64,000 bases of DNA from Flavobacteriaceae bacterium. Lineage in GTDB: Bacteria > Bacteroidota > Bacteroidia > Flavobacteriales > Flavobacteriaceae. Of this stretch, positions 1 through 11,122 are shown one piece after another; the stretch's first letter is position 1, and every line of letters starts with the position of its first letter. A model generated the notes under the pieces. The model had not been told where the DNA came from and did no database searches. It saw only the letters and a list, made by a program, of their open reading frames with translations. The stretch lies in NCBI GenBank assembly GCA_024640565.1, contig JAHEET010000001.1:124001-188000 (forward strand), in the 5' to 3' direction. A program made the translations under genes and the position numbers.

Positions 1-1
1 A

Positions 2-1369
2 GAGACTGTGATGCATGCACAAAGTTATGATGGATTAATTTCAGTCGTTGGCTGTGATAAAAACATGCCAGGAGCCGTAATTGCGATGTTGCGATTGAAC
101 AGGCCATCCATCATGATGTATGGTGGTACAATTGCCTCTGGAAATTATAAAGGAAAAAAACTGAATATTGTTTCTGCATTCGAAGCTTTAGGACAAAAAG
201 TAGCCGGAGAAATCGAAGAAGAAGAATACCGAGAAATTATAAAAAGAGCCATTCCAGGAGCAGGGGCTTGTGGTGGAATGTATACTGCAAACACAATGGC
301 TTCTGCCATAGAGTGCATGGGGTTTGCATTGCCTTACAACTCCTCCATACCTGCCGAAAATCCAAACAAGTTATCGGAAGCAGAAAGAACAGCATTGGCC
401 ATTAAGAACTTGTTAGAATTGGATTTAAAACCGTTGGATATCATTTCCAAAAAATCCATCGAAAATGCCATTACCATTGTTAATGCTTTAGGAGGCTCTA
501 CAAATGCAGTGCTCCACTTTTTAGCAATTGCGCATGCAGCTAATATCGACTTTACCTTAGCTGATTTTCAAAAGGTGAGCGATCTAACTCCATTAATTGC
601 CGATTTAAAACCGTCTGGTAAATACTTAATGGAAGATGTTCATGGGGTTGGTGGAACACCAGCAGTCATGAAGTATTTGTTAGACAATGGTTATTTACAT
701 GGAGAATGTTTAACGGTTACTGGAAAAACATTGGCTGAGAATTTATCACAGGTAGAACCATTGACTTTTGAGGAAGACTTTCAAGACGTCATCTATCCAA
801 AAGACAAGGCGCTTAAATCCTCTGGAAATATTCAAATCTTATTTGGAAACCTAGCGCAAGAAGGAGCTGTGGCTAAAATTTCTGGAAATGAGGGGTTGTT
901 TTTTGAAGGAAAAGCAGTGGTGTATGATGGAGAACAAGCTGCCAATACAGGAATTTCAAAAGGAGAAGTCTCTAGAGGTGATGTTGTGGTTATTCGCTAT
1001 GTAGGTCCTAAAGGAGGTCCAGGGATGCCAGAAATGCTAAAGCCTACATCCTTAATTATGGGTGCTGGTTTGGGGAAATCGGTGGCACTCATTACCGATG
1101 GTCGTTTTTCAGGAGGAACGCATGGTTTTGTTGTAGGACACATTACCCCAGAAGCACAAACTGGTGGAACCATCGCGCTTATCGAAACAGGAGATACGAT
1201 TCGAATTAGTGCAGAAGATAACACCATTAATGTATTGCTTACCGAAGCAGAATTAGCCGCTAGAAGAGATAATTGGAAGGCACCAGCATACAAACATAAA
1301 AAAGGAATCTTATACAAATATGCAAAAGTAGTTGCGTCCGCTTCAAAAGGATGTATAACAGATGCTTAA
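2..1369 (+). CDS. ilvD: dihydroxy-acid dehydratase, 5' end outside window
   Basis: Dehydrates 2,3-dihydroxy-3-methylbutanoate/pentanoate to the 2-oxo acids, the third common step of Val/Ile synthesis. The frame is open at the left edge and reads [11 protein letters not shown] from the first codon, which is internal to the IlvD family, so roughly the first 100 residues are missing. Visible family motifs are GCDKNMPG (Fe-S ligand Cys), [16 protein letters not shown] (second ligand Cys) and [11 protein letters not shown] near the C-terminus. It ends 48 bp before ilvB, on the same strand, as the first visible gene of a Val/Ile operon. Any leader or attenuator for this operon lies upstream of the window. 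Family assignment is secure. Confidence 0.96.
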   Translation, partial: ETVMHAQSYDGLISVVGCDKNMPGAVIAMLRLNRPSIMMYGGTIASGNYKGKKLNIVSAFEALGQKVAGEIEEEEYREIIKRAIPGAGACGGMYTANTMASAIECMGFALPYNSSIPAENPNKLSEAERTALAIKNLLELDLKPLDIISKKSIENAITIVNALGGSTNAVLHFLAIAHAANIDFTLADFQKVSDLTPLIADLKPSGKYLMEDVHGVGGTPAVMKYLLDNGYLHGECLTVTGKTLAENLSQVEPLTFEEDFQDVIYPKDKALKSSGNIQILFGNLAQEGAVAKISGNEGLFFEGKAVVYDGEQAANTGISKGEVSRGDVVVIRYVGPKGGPGMPEMLKPTSLIMGAGLGKSVALITDGRFSGGTHGFVVGHITPEAQTGGTIALIETGDTIRISAEDNTINVLLTEAELAARRDNWKAPAYKHKKGILYKYAKVVASASKGCITDA

Positions 1370-1417
1370 TATACAATAAGTTATTTCTGTCTAAGCAGAA
1401 AGTTAAAAAATAAATAT

Positions 1418-3151
1418 ATGGAAACGCAAACCATCAAAAATAAAGAAACAGCTACAAAAGTTACCGAAAGAATTACAGGTAGTGAAGCCATTGTTCGTTG
1501 TTTAATTGAAGAAGGAGTAAAGGTATTATATGGATATCCAGGCGGAGCTATTATGCCCGTTTATGATGAATTGTACAAATACCAAGACAAAATACACCAT
1601 GTACTAACACGCCATGAACAAGGAGCTACCCATTCAGCACAAGGATTTGCAAGAATTTCAGGAGAGGTAGGTGTTGCCATTGCAACTTCTGGACCTGGAG
1701 CCACCAATTTAATTACTGGGATTGCAGACGCACAGATTGATTCTACTCCAATGGTTTGTATTACGGGACAAGTACCCTCTCATTTGTTGGGTAGTGACGC
1801 TTTTCAAGAAACTGATATTGTGGGTATTTCAACTCCGGTAACAAAATGGAATTGCCAAGTAACAAAAGCTTCAGATATCCCTGCTGTGATTGCCAAAGCA
1901 TTTTTCATTGCCAGAAGTGGAAGACCTGGTCCTGTTTTGGTAGACATTACCAAAGATGCTCAGTTTAACGAATTGGACTTTGCCTACGAAAAATGCACAA
2001 AAGTAAGAAGTTATGTACCTGTTCCTAAAACAGTTTCAGGCACTTTAGAAGCTGCTGCAAAACTGATTAACGAAGCTAAAAAACCAATGATTGTATGGGG
2101 GCAAGGTGTTGTTTTAAGTGAGGCAGAAGCAGTATTTAAAGCATTTGTAGAGAAATCAGGAATTCCTGCTGCATGGACCATTTTGGGCGCATCGGCACTT
2201 CCAACTTCACATCCACTAAACGTGGGGATGCTGGGCATGCATGGCAATTATGCACCTAACAAACTGACCAATGAATGTGATTTGTTGATTGCTATCGGAA
2301 TGCGTTTTGATGATCGTGTTACAGGAGATCTTAGCAAATATGCGATCCAAGCAAAAGTGGTTCATTTTGAAATTGACCCAGCAGAAATTGATAAAAATGT
2401 AAAAACTGATGTAGCCGTTTTAGGAGATGCAAAAGCAAGTCTGACATCCATTTTACCGCTTATAAATGAAAATTCACATACAGATTGGCATCAAGAATTT
2501 AAAGACCTATATGCCATTGAATACGAGAAGGTAATTAAAGATGATCTCTATCCTACAAAAGAAGGATTGACCATGGGAGAAGTGATTCATCAAATCAATA
2601 TGCACAGCAATGGTGATGCTGCCATAGTTACAGATGTAGGGCAACATCAAATGATTGCCTGTCGCTATGCAGAATTTAATAAAACAAAAAGTAATATCAC
2701 CTCAGGAGGTTTAGGAACTATGGGCTTTGGTTTACCCGCTGCGATTGGTGCAAAAATGGCCGCTCCAGAGCGAGAAGTAGTTTCCATTTCGGGAGATGGT
2801 GGTTATCAAATGACCCTCCAAGAATTAGGAACTATTTTTCAGCAAAAAGCAGCCGTTAAAGTGGTGGTTTTAAATAATGAGTTTTTAGGAATGGTTCGAC
2901 AATGGCAGCAGTTATTTTTTGACAAACGCTATGCATCTACCGAAATGATCAATCCCAATTTTGTGGCCATTGCAGAAGGCTATTATATAAAAGCCAGAAA
3001 GGTAACAAAACGAGAAGATTTGGCAGGAGCAGTTAAAGAAATGATGGAAAGTAAAGAAGCCTATTTTCTAGAAGTTTGTGTTGAAAAAGAAGGAAATGTA
3101 TTTCCAATGGTTCCCTCCGGAGCAAGTGTTTCAGATATCCGTTTGTCATAA
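1418..3151 (+). CDS. ilvB: acetolactate synthase large (catalytic) subunit
   Basis: Thiamine-diphosphate enzyme that condenses two pyruvates, or pyruvate with 2-oxobutyrate, in the first common step of Val/Leu/Ile synthesis. The 577-residue length is usual for the family. The N-terminal Pyr domain shows GYPGGAIMPVYDEL and the catalytic Glu in RHEQGATHSAQGFAR. The C-terminal ThDP/Mg motif GDGGYQMTLQELGT is followed by NNEFLGMVRQWQ. The ATG start gives a short polar N-terminal extension before the Pyr domain. The regulatory subunit ilvN follows after 38 bp, the normal pairing for the holoenzyme. Confidence 0.97.
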   Translation: METQTIKNKETATKVTERITGSEAIVRCLIEEGVKVLYGYPGGAIMPVYDELYKYQDKIHHVLTRHEQGATHSAQGFARISGEVGVAIATSGPGATNLITGIADAQIDSTPMVCITGQVPSHLLGSDAFQETDIVGISTPVTKWNCQVTKASDIPAVIAKAFFIARSGRPGPVLVDITKDAQFNELDFAYEKCTKVRSYVPVPKTVSGTLEAAAKLINEAKKPMIVWGQGVVLSEAEAVFKAFVEKSGIPAAWTILGASALPTSHPLNVGMLGMHGNYAPNKLTNECDLLIAIGMRFDDRVTGDLSKYAIQAKVVHFEIDPAEIDKNVKTDVAVLGDAKASLTSILPLINENSHTDWHQEFKDLYAIEYEKVIKDDLYPTKEGLTMGEVIHQINMHSNGDAAIVTDVGQHQMIACRYAEFNKTKSNITSGGLGTMGFGLPAAIGAKMAAPEREVVSISGDGGYQMTLQELGTIFQQKAAVKVVVLNNEFLGMVRQWQQLFFDKRYASTEMINPNFVAIAEGYYIKARKVTKREDLAGAVKEMMESKEAYFLEVCVEKEGNVFPMVPSGASVSDIRLS

Positions 3152-3189
3152 AATAATAGAGGACACATCGAAGAAATATTTTAACAAAT

Positions 3190-3717
3190 ATGAGTACAGA
3201 AAAACAATTATTTACCATCTCAGTTTATACCGAAAACAATATCGGCTTGTTGAATCGAATTTCCGCAATTTTTCAGCGAAGACATATCAATATCGAGAGT
3301 TTAAATACCTCGCCTTCAGAAATTGAAGGAGTATCTAAATTTACTATTGTGGTCAATATAGCCGATGAAAATATTAAAAAAATCATTGGTCAGATAGAAA
3401 AACAAGTAGAAGTTATAAAGGCCTATTATCACAAAGATGAAGATACGATTTATCAAGAATCCTGTATTTTTAAAATGCAGTCTGACTTGCTCTTTGAAGA
3501 AAGACAGATTCAAAACATCATTAAAGACAGCAATGCAAGAATTGTTACCGTAAACAAATCCTTTTTTGTGATTGAAAAATCAGGCAGAAAAGAAGAGATT
3601 GATTCAATCTACAAAGAACTAAAGCCTTTTGGAATATTACAGTTTACACGTTCTGGAAGGGTATCCGTATCAAAACAACCCATGGAAATTTCACAAATGC
3701 TGACAGCATTTAACTAA
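3190..3717 (+). CDS. ilvN: acetolactate synthase small (regulatory) subunit
   Basis: Regulatory partner of IlvB that binds valine and stimulates the large subunit. It is 175 residues long. An N-terminal ACT domain (about residues 7-80) shows the typical ISVYTENNIGLLNRISAIFQRR start. The C-terminal half carries the small-subunit domain, with the conserved IVTVNKSFFVIEKSG segment. It lies between ilvB and ilvC with a 12-bp gap to the latter, so translation and transcription are probably shared across the operon. Confidence 0.95.
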   Translation: MSTEKQLFTISVYTENNIGLLNRISAIFQRRHINIESLNTSPSEIEGVSKFTIVVNIADENIKKIIGQIEKQVEVIKAYYHKDEDTIYQESCIFKMQSDLLFEERQIQNIIKDSNARIVTVNKSFFVIEKSGRKEEIDSIYKELKPFGILQFTRSGRVSVSKQPMEISQMLTAFN

Positions 3718-3729
3718 ATTAAATTAAAA

Positions 3730-5208
3730 ATGTCAAATTATTTTAACACATTATCATTAAGAAATCAATTAGCACAACTAGGAAAATGTAGGTTTATGGA
3801 TTCCTCGGAATTTGTAGACGGTGTCCAAGCATTAAAAGGAAAGAAAATTGTAATTGTAGGTTGTGGAGCACAAGGATTGAATCAAGGATTGAACATGCGA
3901 GATTCAGGTTTGGATATTTCATATACTTTACGCCAAGCAGCCATTGATCAAAAAAGAGATTCGTATCTCAATGCAACTGCTAACGGTTTTACAGTAGGTA
4001 CTTATGAAGCTTTGATTCCTACTGCAGACTTAGTATTGAATTTAACGCCAGACAAGCAACATACCAACGTGGTAAATACGATCATGCCTTTGATGAAAAA
4101 AAATGCAACTTTAAGCTATTCGCATGGTTTTAATATTGTAGAAGAGGGGATGCAAGTTCGGAAAGATTTAACCGTAATCATGGTAGCTCCAAAATGTCCG
4201 GGTAGTGAAGTTCGTGAAGAATATAAACGTGGTTTTGGAGTGCCTACTTTAATCGCGGTTCACCCAGAGAACGATCCAGAAAATAAAGGTTGGGCTCAAG
4301 CAAAAGCATATGCAGTTGCCACGGGAGGAGACAGAGCAGGTGTATTGGCATCCTCTTTTGTAGCCGAAGTAAAATCCGATTTAATGGGAGAACAAACCAT
4401 TTTATGTGGTTTGTTACAAACCGGTGCCATCTTGTCTTTTGATAAAATGGTTGCTGAAGGTATTGCACCTGGCTATGCGGCAAAACTTATTCAATATGGT
4501 TGGGAAACCACAACAGAAGCCCTAAAACATGGAGGAATTACCAACATGATGGATCGTTTGTCCAACCCAGCAAAAATTGAAGCATTTCGAATTTCAGAAG
4601 AATTAAAAAACATTATGCGTCCACTGTTTAACAAACACATGGACGATATTATCTCAGGTCATTTTTCAAAAACAATGATGGAAGATTGGGCAAACAATGA
4701 TAAGAACCTACTGTCTTGGAGAGCAGCTACAGGAGAAACCGCTTTTGAAAAACAAGAATTAACAACGCAAGAAATTCCTGAACAAGAATACTTCGATCAC
4801 GGTACATTATTGGTAGCTTTTGTTAGAGCAGGCGTTGAGTTGGCTTTTGAAGCAATGACCGCAGCCGGTATCATTGAAGAATCTGCTTACTACGAATCCT
4901 TACATGAAACTCCATTAATTGCAAATACCATCGCACGTAAAAAATTATTTGAAATGAATCGTGTGATTTCAGATACAGCAGAATACGGTTGCTATTTGTT
5001 TGACCATGCTTGTAAGCCTTTATTGGCAGATTTTATGAAAACAATTAAAACAAATGTCATTGGAAAAGCTTTTGCAAGTGAAAATGGTGTAGACAATCAA
5101 GAGCTAATTGCTGTAAATAGTGCCATTAGAAACCACCCTGTTGAAATCATTGGTGCACAACTAAGAGCCTCCATGACCGCTATGAAAGTAATTACCTCAG
5201 AAGCATAA
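3730..5208 (+). CDS. ilvC: ketol-acid reductoisomerase, class II (long form)
   Basis: NADPH- and Mg-dependent isomeroreduction of acetolactate or acetohydroxybutyrate. At 492 residues it is the long, E. coli-type class II form with a duplicated C-terminal knotted domain, rather than the roughly 330-residue class I form. The start [21 protein letters not shown] and the Rossmann motif [21 protein letters not shown] are diagnostic. The ATG follows 12 bp after ilvN, and ilvA begins 3 bp after the stop codon, so co-translation with ilvA is likely. Confidence 0.97.
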   Translation: MSNYFNTLSLRNQLAQLGKCRFMDSSEFVDGVQALKGKKIVIVGCGAQGLNQGLNMRDSGLDISYTLRQAAIDQKRDSYLNATANGFTVGTYEALIPTADLVLNLTPDKQHTNVVNTIMPLMKKNATLSYSHGFNIVEEGMQVRKDLTVIMVAPKCPGSEVREEYKRGFGVPTLIAVHPENDPENKGWAQAKAYAVATGGDRAGVLASSFVAEVKSDLMGEQTILCGLLQTGAILSFDKMVAEGIAPGYAAKLIQYGWETTTEALKHGGITNMMDRLSNPAKIEAFRISEELKNIMRPLFNKHMDDIISGHFSKTMMEDWANNDKNLLSWRAATGETAFEKQELTTQEIPEQEYFDHGTLLVAFVRAGVELAFEAMTAAGIIEESAYYESLHETPLIANTIARKKLFEMNRVISDTAEYGCYLFDHACKPLLADFMKTIKTNVIGKAFASENGVDNQELIAVNSAIRNHPVEIIGAQLRASMTAMKVITSEA

Positions 5209-5211
5209 TTA

Positions 5212-6474
5212 ATGCAAGCTAAAAACACCTATTTTCCAAGTTTAGACGACGTAAAAGCAGCCGCTTCAAATTTAGAAGGAGTGGCTTCTATTACGCCTTT
5301 GAGTAAAAATGTTCAATACTCAAAGAAATTTGGAGCCAATATTTTATTTAAAAGAGAAGATTTACAAGTTGTTCGGTCCTATAAAATAAGAGGTGCTTAC
5401 AATAAAATGTGTTCTTTATCATTGGCCCAGAAAACGCGAGGAATTGTTTGTGCTAGTGCAGGAAATCATGCGCAAGGTGTTGCTATGTCGTGCAAATTAT
5501 TGCAAATAAAAGGAACTATATTTATGCCTTCACCAACCCCAAATCAAAAGATAGAACAAGTAAAAATGTTTGGTGAAGATTTTATTGATGTAGTTATAGA
5601 AGGAGATACTTTTGACGATGCCTATCATGCGGCTATCACAGCTTGTGAACAAGAAGACAAAACTTTTATCCATCCTTTTAATGATAAAAAAGTGATTGAA
5701 GGACAGGCAACTGTTGGATTGGAAATTTTGAATCAGACCACAGAGAACATAGACTATGTATTTGTAGCAGTTGGGGGTGGAGGCTTATCTTCTGGCTTAT
5801 CTGCTGTTTTTAAATACATGTCACCAACTACCAAAATAATAGGTATTGAACCAGAAGGAGCTCCTTCAATGAAAACTTCGATCGCTCATAAAAAAGTGAT
5901 TGCTCTAGATACTATTGATGCTTTTGTAGATGGCGCTGCTGTAAAAAGAGTGGGCGATTTAAATTTTGACATCTGCCAACAAAACTTATCAGATATGATA
6001 ACCATTCCGGAAGGAAAAGTTTGTCAAACCATTCTGGATTTATATAACAAAGATGCCATAGTAGTAGAACCTGCAGGAGCTTTAAGTATTTCCGCACTAG
6101 ATCTTTACGAAGAAGAAATTCGCGGTAAAAATGTTGTTTGCATTGTAAGTGGAAGTAATAACGATATTACCCGAACGGCAGAAATTAAAGAAAGAGCCCT
6201 GTTATATGCCAACTTAAAACATTATTTCATTATTAAATTTCCTCAAAGAGCGGGAGCATTAAAAGAATTTTTGGTTGATATATTAGGACCAAACGATGAT
6301 ATTACCCATTTTGAATATACGAAAAAAACCAATCGTGAAAATGGTGCTGCAGTCGTTGGATTGCAATTAAAGTCTTCAAATGACTTAGCACCCCTAATTG
6401 CTAAAATGAAAGAAAAGAATTTTTTTGGAGATTATTTGAACAATAAACCCGATTTATTTCAATTTTTAGTGTAA
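5212..6474 (+). CDS. ilvA: threonine dehydratase (biosynthetic)
   Basis: PLP enzyme converting threonine to 2-oxobutyrate, the entry to isoleucine synthesis. It has 420 residues. The PLP lysine lies in VVRSYKIRGAYNKM (about residue 58) and the phosphate-binding glycine loop is AVGGGGLSSG. A single C-terminal ACT-like regulatory segment of about 85 residues begins near HYFIIKFPQRAGALKEFL. That makes it the shorter single-regulatory-domain form, unlike the roughly 510-residue E. coli IlvA with two. It starts 3 bp after ilvC, which places it in the ilv operon. Confidence 0.95.
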   Translation: MQAKNTYFPSLDDVKAAASNLEGVASITPLSKNVQYSKKFGANILFKREDLQVVRSYKIRGAYNKMCSLSLAQKTRGIVCASAGNHAQGVAMSCKLLQIKGTIFMPSPTPNQKIEQVKMFGEDFIDVVIEGDTFDDAYHAAITACEQEDKTFIHPFNDKKVIEGQATVGLEILNQTTENIDYVFVAVGGGGLSSGLSAVFKYMSPTTKIIGIEPEGAPSMKTSIAHKKVIALDTIDAFVDGAAVKRVGDLNFDICQQNLSDMITIPEGKVCQTILDLYNKDAIVVEPAGALSISALDLYEEEIRGKNVVCIVSGSNNDITRTAEIKERALLYANLKHYFIIKFPQRAGALKEFLVDILGPNDDITHFEYTKKTNRENGAAVVGLQLKSSNDLAPLIAKMKEKNFFGDYLNNKPDLFQFLV

Positions 6475-6506
6475 ATTTAGATTCAATTCTAAATTATCTT
6501 TAAGAT

Positions 6507-8084
6507 ATGAGAGTGCCAGAAAAATATAAAATTACCTCGTTATTAGATCAAAAAAAATATTTAATAGCAGGAGAATTAAAAGAATGGTCGGGAGAAACAG
6601 CCGACGTTCTTTCTACAATTTCTTCAACACCAGATTACAAACCAACCCTCTTAGGTAGTGTACCGCAATTGGGAGAAGCACAAGCTCTAGAAGCTTTAGA
6701 TGCCGCTTGTAATGCCTTTGATGAAGGAAAAGGGCTTTGGCCAACAATGAAAGTGGAAGGTAGAATTGCTGCCATGGAGAAATTTGTAGCACAAATGAAA
6801 ACCAAGCGCGATGAAATTGTAAAGCTATTAATGTGGGAGATCGGTAAAACCTTGCCCGATTCAGAAAAAGAATTTGATAGAACAGTCGAATACATTTACG
6901 ATACTATAGAGGACTATAAGCAGATGGATCGAAATTCTGCAAAATTGGAGAAAAACTCAGGAGTTTATGCCCATGTAAGACGTGGACCGTTGGGAGTTGT
7001 TTTGTGTTTAGGTCCATACAATTACCCACTAAACGAAACTTTTTCCTTATTAATCCCAGCACTAATAATGGGGAATACTGTTGTTTTTAAACCTGCAAAA
7101 TATGGAGTTCTCTTAATAGCTCCCTTGCTGGAAGCATTCGAAAATAGTTTTCCAAAAGGTGTGGTAAATATTATCTATGGTCGTGGAAGAACCTTGGCAA
7201 CCCCCATCATGAAAACGGGTAAAGTAGATGTTTTGGCTTTAATAGGAAATAGCAAATCGGCCAATGCTTTACAAGCACACCATCCTAGGAAAAATAGATT
7301 GCGTCAGATTTTAGGCTTGGAAGCAAATAATCCTGCCATTGTATTAAAAGATGCCGATTTGGACTTGGCCATTAACGAATGTATTGCAGGAGCTATGTCT
7401 TTCAATGGGCAGCGTTGTACAGCCTTAAAGGTTTTATATGTTCATGAAGAAATTGTAGATGAATTTAACAAGCGTTTTTCTGAAAAGGTGGATGCTTTAA
7501 AATTTGGAAATCCTTGGGAAGAAGGGGTGAAATTAACTCCATTACCAGAAGTAGATAAGCCAAGTTATATTCAAGAATTAATTGATGATGCATTGCAGAA
7601 AGGAGCAAAAGTCATGAACAAAAAAGGAGGCGAACATTCTGAAAATTATATTTTCCCAGCAGTTTTATATCCTGTCAATAAAGACATGCGTGTTTTTCAT
7701 GAAGAGCAATTTGGTCCGGTAACTCCAGTGGTTGCCTTTTCAGATATTAATGAGCCCTTAGATGATATGGCAGCTTCAAATTACGGACAACAAGTCAGTA
7801 TTTTTGGTAGTAATGCAAACACTTTAGCCCCTTTAATTGATACATTGGTAAATTTAGTCTGCCGTGTAAATTTAAATAGTTCTTGTCAAAGGGGGCCTGA
7901 TGTGTATCCTTTTACAGGAAGAAAAGATTCTGCAACAGGTACTTTAAGTGTTCATGATGCATTGCGATCCTTTTCAATTAGAACCTTTTTAGCATCCAAA
8001 GATAGCGCATACAACAATGCAATTTTACAAGACTTATTGGATAAGAAAGTTTCCAACTTTATAAGTACCGATTATATTTTGTAA
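6507..8084 (+). CDS. gapN: NADP-dependent glyceraldehyde-3-phosphate dehydrogenase (non-phosphorylating), ALDH family
   Basis: Aldehyde dehydrogenase superfamily member of 525 residues. The catalytic Cys is at about residue 304 ([11 protein letters not shown]) and the general-base Glu at about 272 (LGLEANNP). The cofactor-binding stretch includes GPYNYPLNE and FKPAKYG. Best match from memory is the GapN branch, which oxidises GAP directly to 3-phosphoglycerate and yields NADPH; other ALDH substrates cannot be excluded. It begins 32 bp after ilvA on the same strand, so it may ride on ilv transcripts and supply the NADPH that IlvC uses (inference). It is convergent with topB, with only 2 bp between the stop codons. 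Confidence 0.85.
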   Translation: MRVPEKYKITSLLDQKKYLIAGELKEWSGETADVLSTISSTPDYKPTLLGSVPQLGEAQALEALDAACNAFDEGKGLWPTMKVEGRIAAMEKFVAQMKTKRDEIVKLLMWEIGKTLPDSEKEFDRTVEYIYDTIEDYKQMDRNSAKLEKNSGVYAHVRRGPLGVVLCLGPYNYPLNETFSLLIPALIMGNTVVFKPAKYGVLLIAPLLEAFENSFPKGVVNIIYGRGRTLATPIMKTGKVDVLALIGNSKSANALQAHHPRKNRLRQILGLEANNPAIVLKDADLDLAINECIAGAMSFNGQRCTALKVLYVHEEIVDEFNKRFSEKVDALKFGNPWEEGVKLTPLPEVDKPSYIQELIDDALQKGAKVMNKKGGEHSENYIFPAVLYPVNKDMRVFHEEQFGPVTPVVAFSDINEPLDDMAASNYGQQVSIFGSNANTLAPLIDTLVNLVCRVNLNSSCQRGPDVYPFTGRKDSATGTLSVHDALRSFSIRTFLASKDSAYNNAILQDLLDKKVSNFISTDYIL

Positions 8085-8086
8085 GC

Positions 8087-10429
8087 TTATTTACAAATTA
8101 TATCAAGTACCAAATCTTTCGTCAATGGTTTTCCATTGGCGATTTTTTTGATAGCGTCAAAAGTAAATATAAAATTGCAACCTACTTTATAATCCGAACA
8201 CCCATAGGCCGTTTTCCCTTTTAAGAGCGTTCCTTTTTTACATTTAGGACAACTGATTTTATCCGTTGTGCTCGCTGTTTTTACCGGTTGTTTCTTTGGC
8301 GCAAATTGAATCCCAAAATCTGCATCAAATCGAAGGAGTCCTTCCACAGTTCCTGTTGCTGTTTTAAAGCCTTTTAAATTGGTTGTACTCCCTTTGTTTA
8401 TCAATCGTATGATTTGATTTTCAGAAACTTTCTTTCCATAGATTTCAAAAGGAATTTTTAAATTACAATTGTTTTTGTATTCAGAACAGCCAAAAGCAGA
8501 TGACCCTTTTATCAAAGTACCTTTTTTACATTTAGGACAGGATTTTCCAACAACTTCTTTTTTCGATTTTATTGTTTTTGCTTTCATCGGTTTTGGATTT
8601 TTTGTTTGATTTCCTTTTTCAAAAACAGATGAAATTCGTTTTACAGATTTGTTAGCTCGCACTTCATAGACCAACTCATCCACCATTTTCTTCATATTAT
8701 TAATGAAGGTACCTGCATTAAATGCTCCTCGCTCAATTTCTTTCAAACGCTTTTCCCAACGTCCTGTGAGTTCTGCAGATTTTAATAATTCATTATCAAT
8801 CAAATCAATGAGATCGATCCCTGTTTGAGTTGCAATGACCAATTTCTTTTTACGTTCAATATATTTTCTTCGAAATAAAGTCTCAATTATACTCGCTCTT
8901 GTAGAAGGTCTTCCAATGCCGTTTTCTTTCATTAATTCGCGCATTTCATCGTCATCTACTTTTTTTCCGGCAGTTTCCATGGCGCGCAATAAACTTGCTT
9001 CTGTAAAATTACGTGGAGGTTTCGTTTCTTTTTCTAAAAACGATGGTTGGTGCATTCCTTTTTCTCCTTTTACAAAGGCAGGCAAATTCTTAGTTTCTTC
9101 CTTGTTGTTATTTTGTGTTTGTCGCAGTGCTTTTGTCTTGCTATCATTCGCCTCAAAGACAACTCGCCAGCCTTTGGTTACAATTTCTTTACCGGTTGTT
9201 TTAAAGGGTACATCTGCAGCTTTTCCAATTACTGAAGTATTAGAAACCTCAGATTCTAGATAAAAGACTCCTATAAATCTTCGAGCAATGATATCGTATA
9301 CTTGTTGCTGATTGTATTGAAGATTTCCTTGAATTCCTGTTGGAATAATGGCGTGGTGATCGGTTACTTTTTTGTCATCAAAAACTCGTTTTGATTTTGG
9401 TATTTTGGCATTTAATACAGGTTGGGTTAGCGCACTGTAATTGGTTAGTTTGGATAAGATTCCTGCCACTTTTGGATAGACATCATTCGGTAAAAAAGTA
9501 GTGTCTACTCTGGGGTAGGTGACCACTTTCATTTCGTATAACTTCTGCACCATTTTTAAGGTTTCATCTGCAGAATAGCCAAATTTATTATTGCAATACA
9601 CTTGCAAACCGGTTAAATCAAATAGTTTTGGTGCGAATTCTTTCCCTTTCTTTTTAGTAACAGAAACAATTTCGAAATCGGAAGCGGTTATTTTATTGGC
9701 TAAAACCTGTCCATCTTCTTGTTTTAGAAAACGCCCATCTTCATAGTTAAAAAGCGTATTTCTATAGGTGGTTTGTAGTTCCCAGTAGGGTTGGGGTTTA
9801 AAATATTGAATTTCTTTAAAACGATTGACCAACATGGCAAGGGTAGGAGTTTGAACTCTTCCAACGGATAATACTTGTTTGTATCCGCCATATTTTACGG
9901 TATACAATCGGGTTGCATTTAATCCCAATAACCAATCTCCAATAGCGCGCGAAAATCCTGCATAATATAAATTGTCGAAATGTTCTGCAGGTTTTAAGTT
10001 TTTAAAACCTTCTTTAATGGCTTCTTCTGTTAGAGAGGAAATCCATAAACGTTGCACTTCTCCTTTATATCCCGCTTGGTTAATCACCCAGCGTTGAATG
10101 AGTTCTCCTTCGGTCCCCGCATCCCCACAGTTGATTACAACCGTGGCTTTGTCAAACAAAGATTTTACAATATTGAATTGTTTTTTGATACCATCATTAC
10201 TTGTTACTTTGGTGTCAAAACGCTCGGGTAACATCGGTAAGTTGTTCAAGTCCCAACTCTTCCAATGCGGTTTGTAATCTTTCGGTTCCAATAGGGTACA
10301 CAAATGTCCAAAGGTATAAGTTACAGCATAGCCATTGCCTTCATAGTAACCATCACGTTTTGTGTTGGCACCTAGTATATTAGCGATTTCTCTTGCGACA
10401 CTTGGCTTTTCGGCAATGCAGACTTTCAA
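8087..10429 (-). CDS. topB: DNA topoisomerase III (type IA)
   Basis: Relaxes and decatenates DNA by single-strand passage. It has 780 residues. The N-terminal TOPRIM domain starts MKVCIAEKPSVAREIANILGA. The catalytic tyrosine lies in VVTYPRVDTTFL, and the central toroid includes the ENGIGRPSTRASIIETL motif. The C-terminus has two copies of a zinc-ribbon-like cassette (CPKCKKGTL...FGCSEY...C), separated by a short domain. This architecture is typical of Bacteroidota TopB. It is convergent with gapN and has a 160-bp AT-rich upstream gap. Confidence 0.94.
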   Translation of the reverse strand: MKVCIAEKPSVAREIANILGANTKRDGYYEGNGYAVTYTFGHLCTLLEPKDYKPHWKSWDLNNLPMLPERFDTKVTSNDGIKKQFNIVKSLFDKATVVINCGDAGTEGELIQRWVINQAGYKGEVQRLWISSLTEEAIKEGFKNLKPAEHFDNLYYAGFSRAIGDWLLGLNATRLYTVKYGGYKQVLSVGRVQTPTLAMLVNRFKEIQYFKPQPYWELQTTYRNTLFNYEDGRFLKQEDGQVLANKITASDFEIVSVTKKKGKEFAPKLFDLTGLQVYCNNKFGYSADETLKMVQKLYEMKVVTYPRVDTTFLPNDVYPKVAGILSKLTNYSALTQPVLNAKIPKSKRVFDDKKVTDHHAIIPTGIQGNLQYNQQQVYDIIARRFIGVFYLESEVSNTSVIGKAADVPFKTTGKEIVTKGWRVVFEANDSKTKALRQTQNNNKEETKNLPAFVKGEKGMHQPSFLEKETKPPRNFTEASLLRAMETAGKKVDDDEMRELMKENGIGRPSTRASIIETLFRRKYIERKKKLVIATQTGIDLIDLIDNELLKSAELTGRWEKRLKEIERGAFNAGTFINNMKKMVDELVYEVRANKSVKRISSVFEKGNQTKNPKPMKAKTIKSKKEVVGKSCPKCKKGTLIKGSSAFGCSEYKNNCNLKIPFEIYGKKVSENQIIRLINKGSTTNLKGFKTATGTVEGLLRFDADFGIQFAPKKQPVKTASTTDKISCPKCKKGTLLKGKTAYGCSDYKVGCNFIFTFDAIKKIANGKPLTKDLVLDIICK

Positions 10430-10592
10430 TAGTGATGGAGTTTAGGATTTCGAAAATAGTGAAATAATTGGGAATTATTTGATAAAAGAGTAAGCTTATT
10501 GCTATTTTACAATTGCCATTTGTACTTGTTTTAGAGCAATACAAATACTGATAATTTTGCAAGTAATTGTTACGCTACTTTTAAAAATTGGA

Positions 10593-11111
10593 TTATTTCT
10601 GAATTACTTTTTCGAAAGCCAGTCTTTTAGCGCCGTAATTCGTGTAAATGATACCACAGTATTGATATCCTATTTTTTTAATGAGTGCTTGCATTCCAAG
10701 ATTTTCTTCGTGAGTGTCAATTTTTAAGCTTTGAATGTTTTTGCTTTTTAGTTGTTGATGAAATTCATCAAATAGTAGTGTTGCTAAACCCTGTTTTCGG
10801 TATTCTTTTTTGATAGCCATTCGGTGGATAACTCCGTATTTTTTTGATGCGTCAACTTTCCATGAACCTTTTTCAATTATTTGATAGCTGGGTTCTTTGT
10901 TTGTTGTAAACATTGAAGTAGCGATCACTTGATTTTCATCATTCAATACCACGTAACTTTCTCCTTTTAAAATATCCGTTTCAACTTGAGCAGCATTTGG
11001 ATATCCATTTTGCCATTGATCAATTTTTAACACTGCTAAAAGTTCTTTAGCATCTTTGATAATTGTCATTATTTCAGGCAAGTTTTCAAGGGAAGCGTGC
11101 TTGATTTTCAT
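10593..11111 (-). CDS. GNAT-family N-acetyltransferase
   Basis: A 172-residue protein with a single GNAT fold. The acetyl-CoA-binding segment is seen as GVIHRMAIKKEYRKQGLATLLFDEF (residues about 95-120; V/I-x-x-x-x-R-x-x-G-x-A pattern), followed by an N-rich region and IGYQYCGIIY near the C-terminus. The substrate cannot be read from sequence. It lies 11 bp downstream of the FAH-family gene on the same strand, so the two are probably co-transcribed. No signal peptide; cytoplasmic. Confidence 0.85.
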   Translation of the reverse strand: MKIKHASLENLPEIMTIIKDAKELLAVLKIDQWQNGYPNAAQVETDILKGESYVVLNDENQVIATSMFTTNKEPSYQIIEKGSWKVDASKKYGVIHRMAIKKEYRKQGLATLLFDEFHQQLKSKNIQSLKIDTHEENLGMQALIKKIGYQYCGIIYTNYGAKRLAFEKVIQK

Positions 11112-11122
11112 TAAAATATAAA

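Noticed and set aside
8835..9263. Long open frame antisense to topB as a gene
   Set aside because: It mirrors the codon pattern of topB and shows no recognisable protein motif or promoter.
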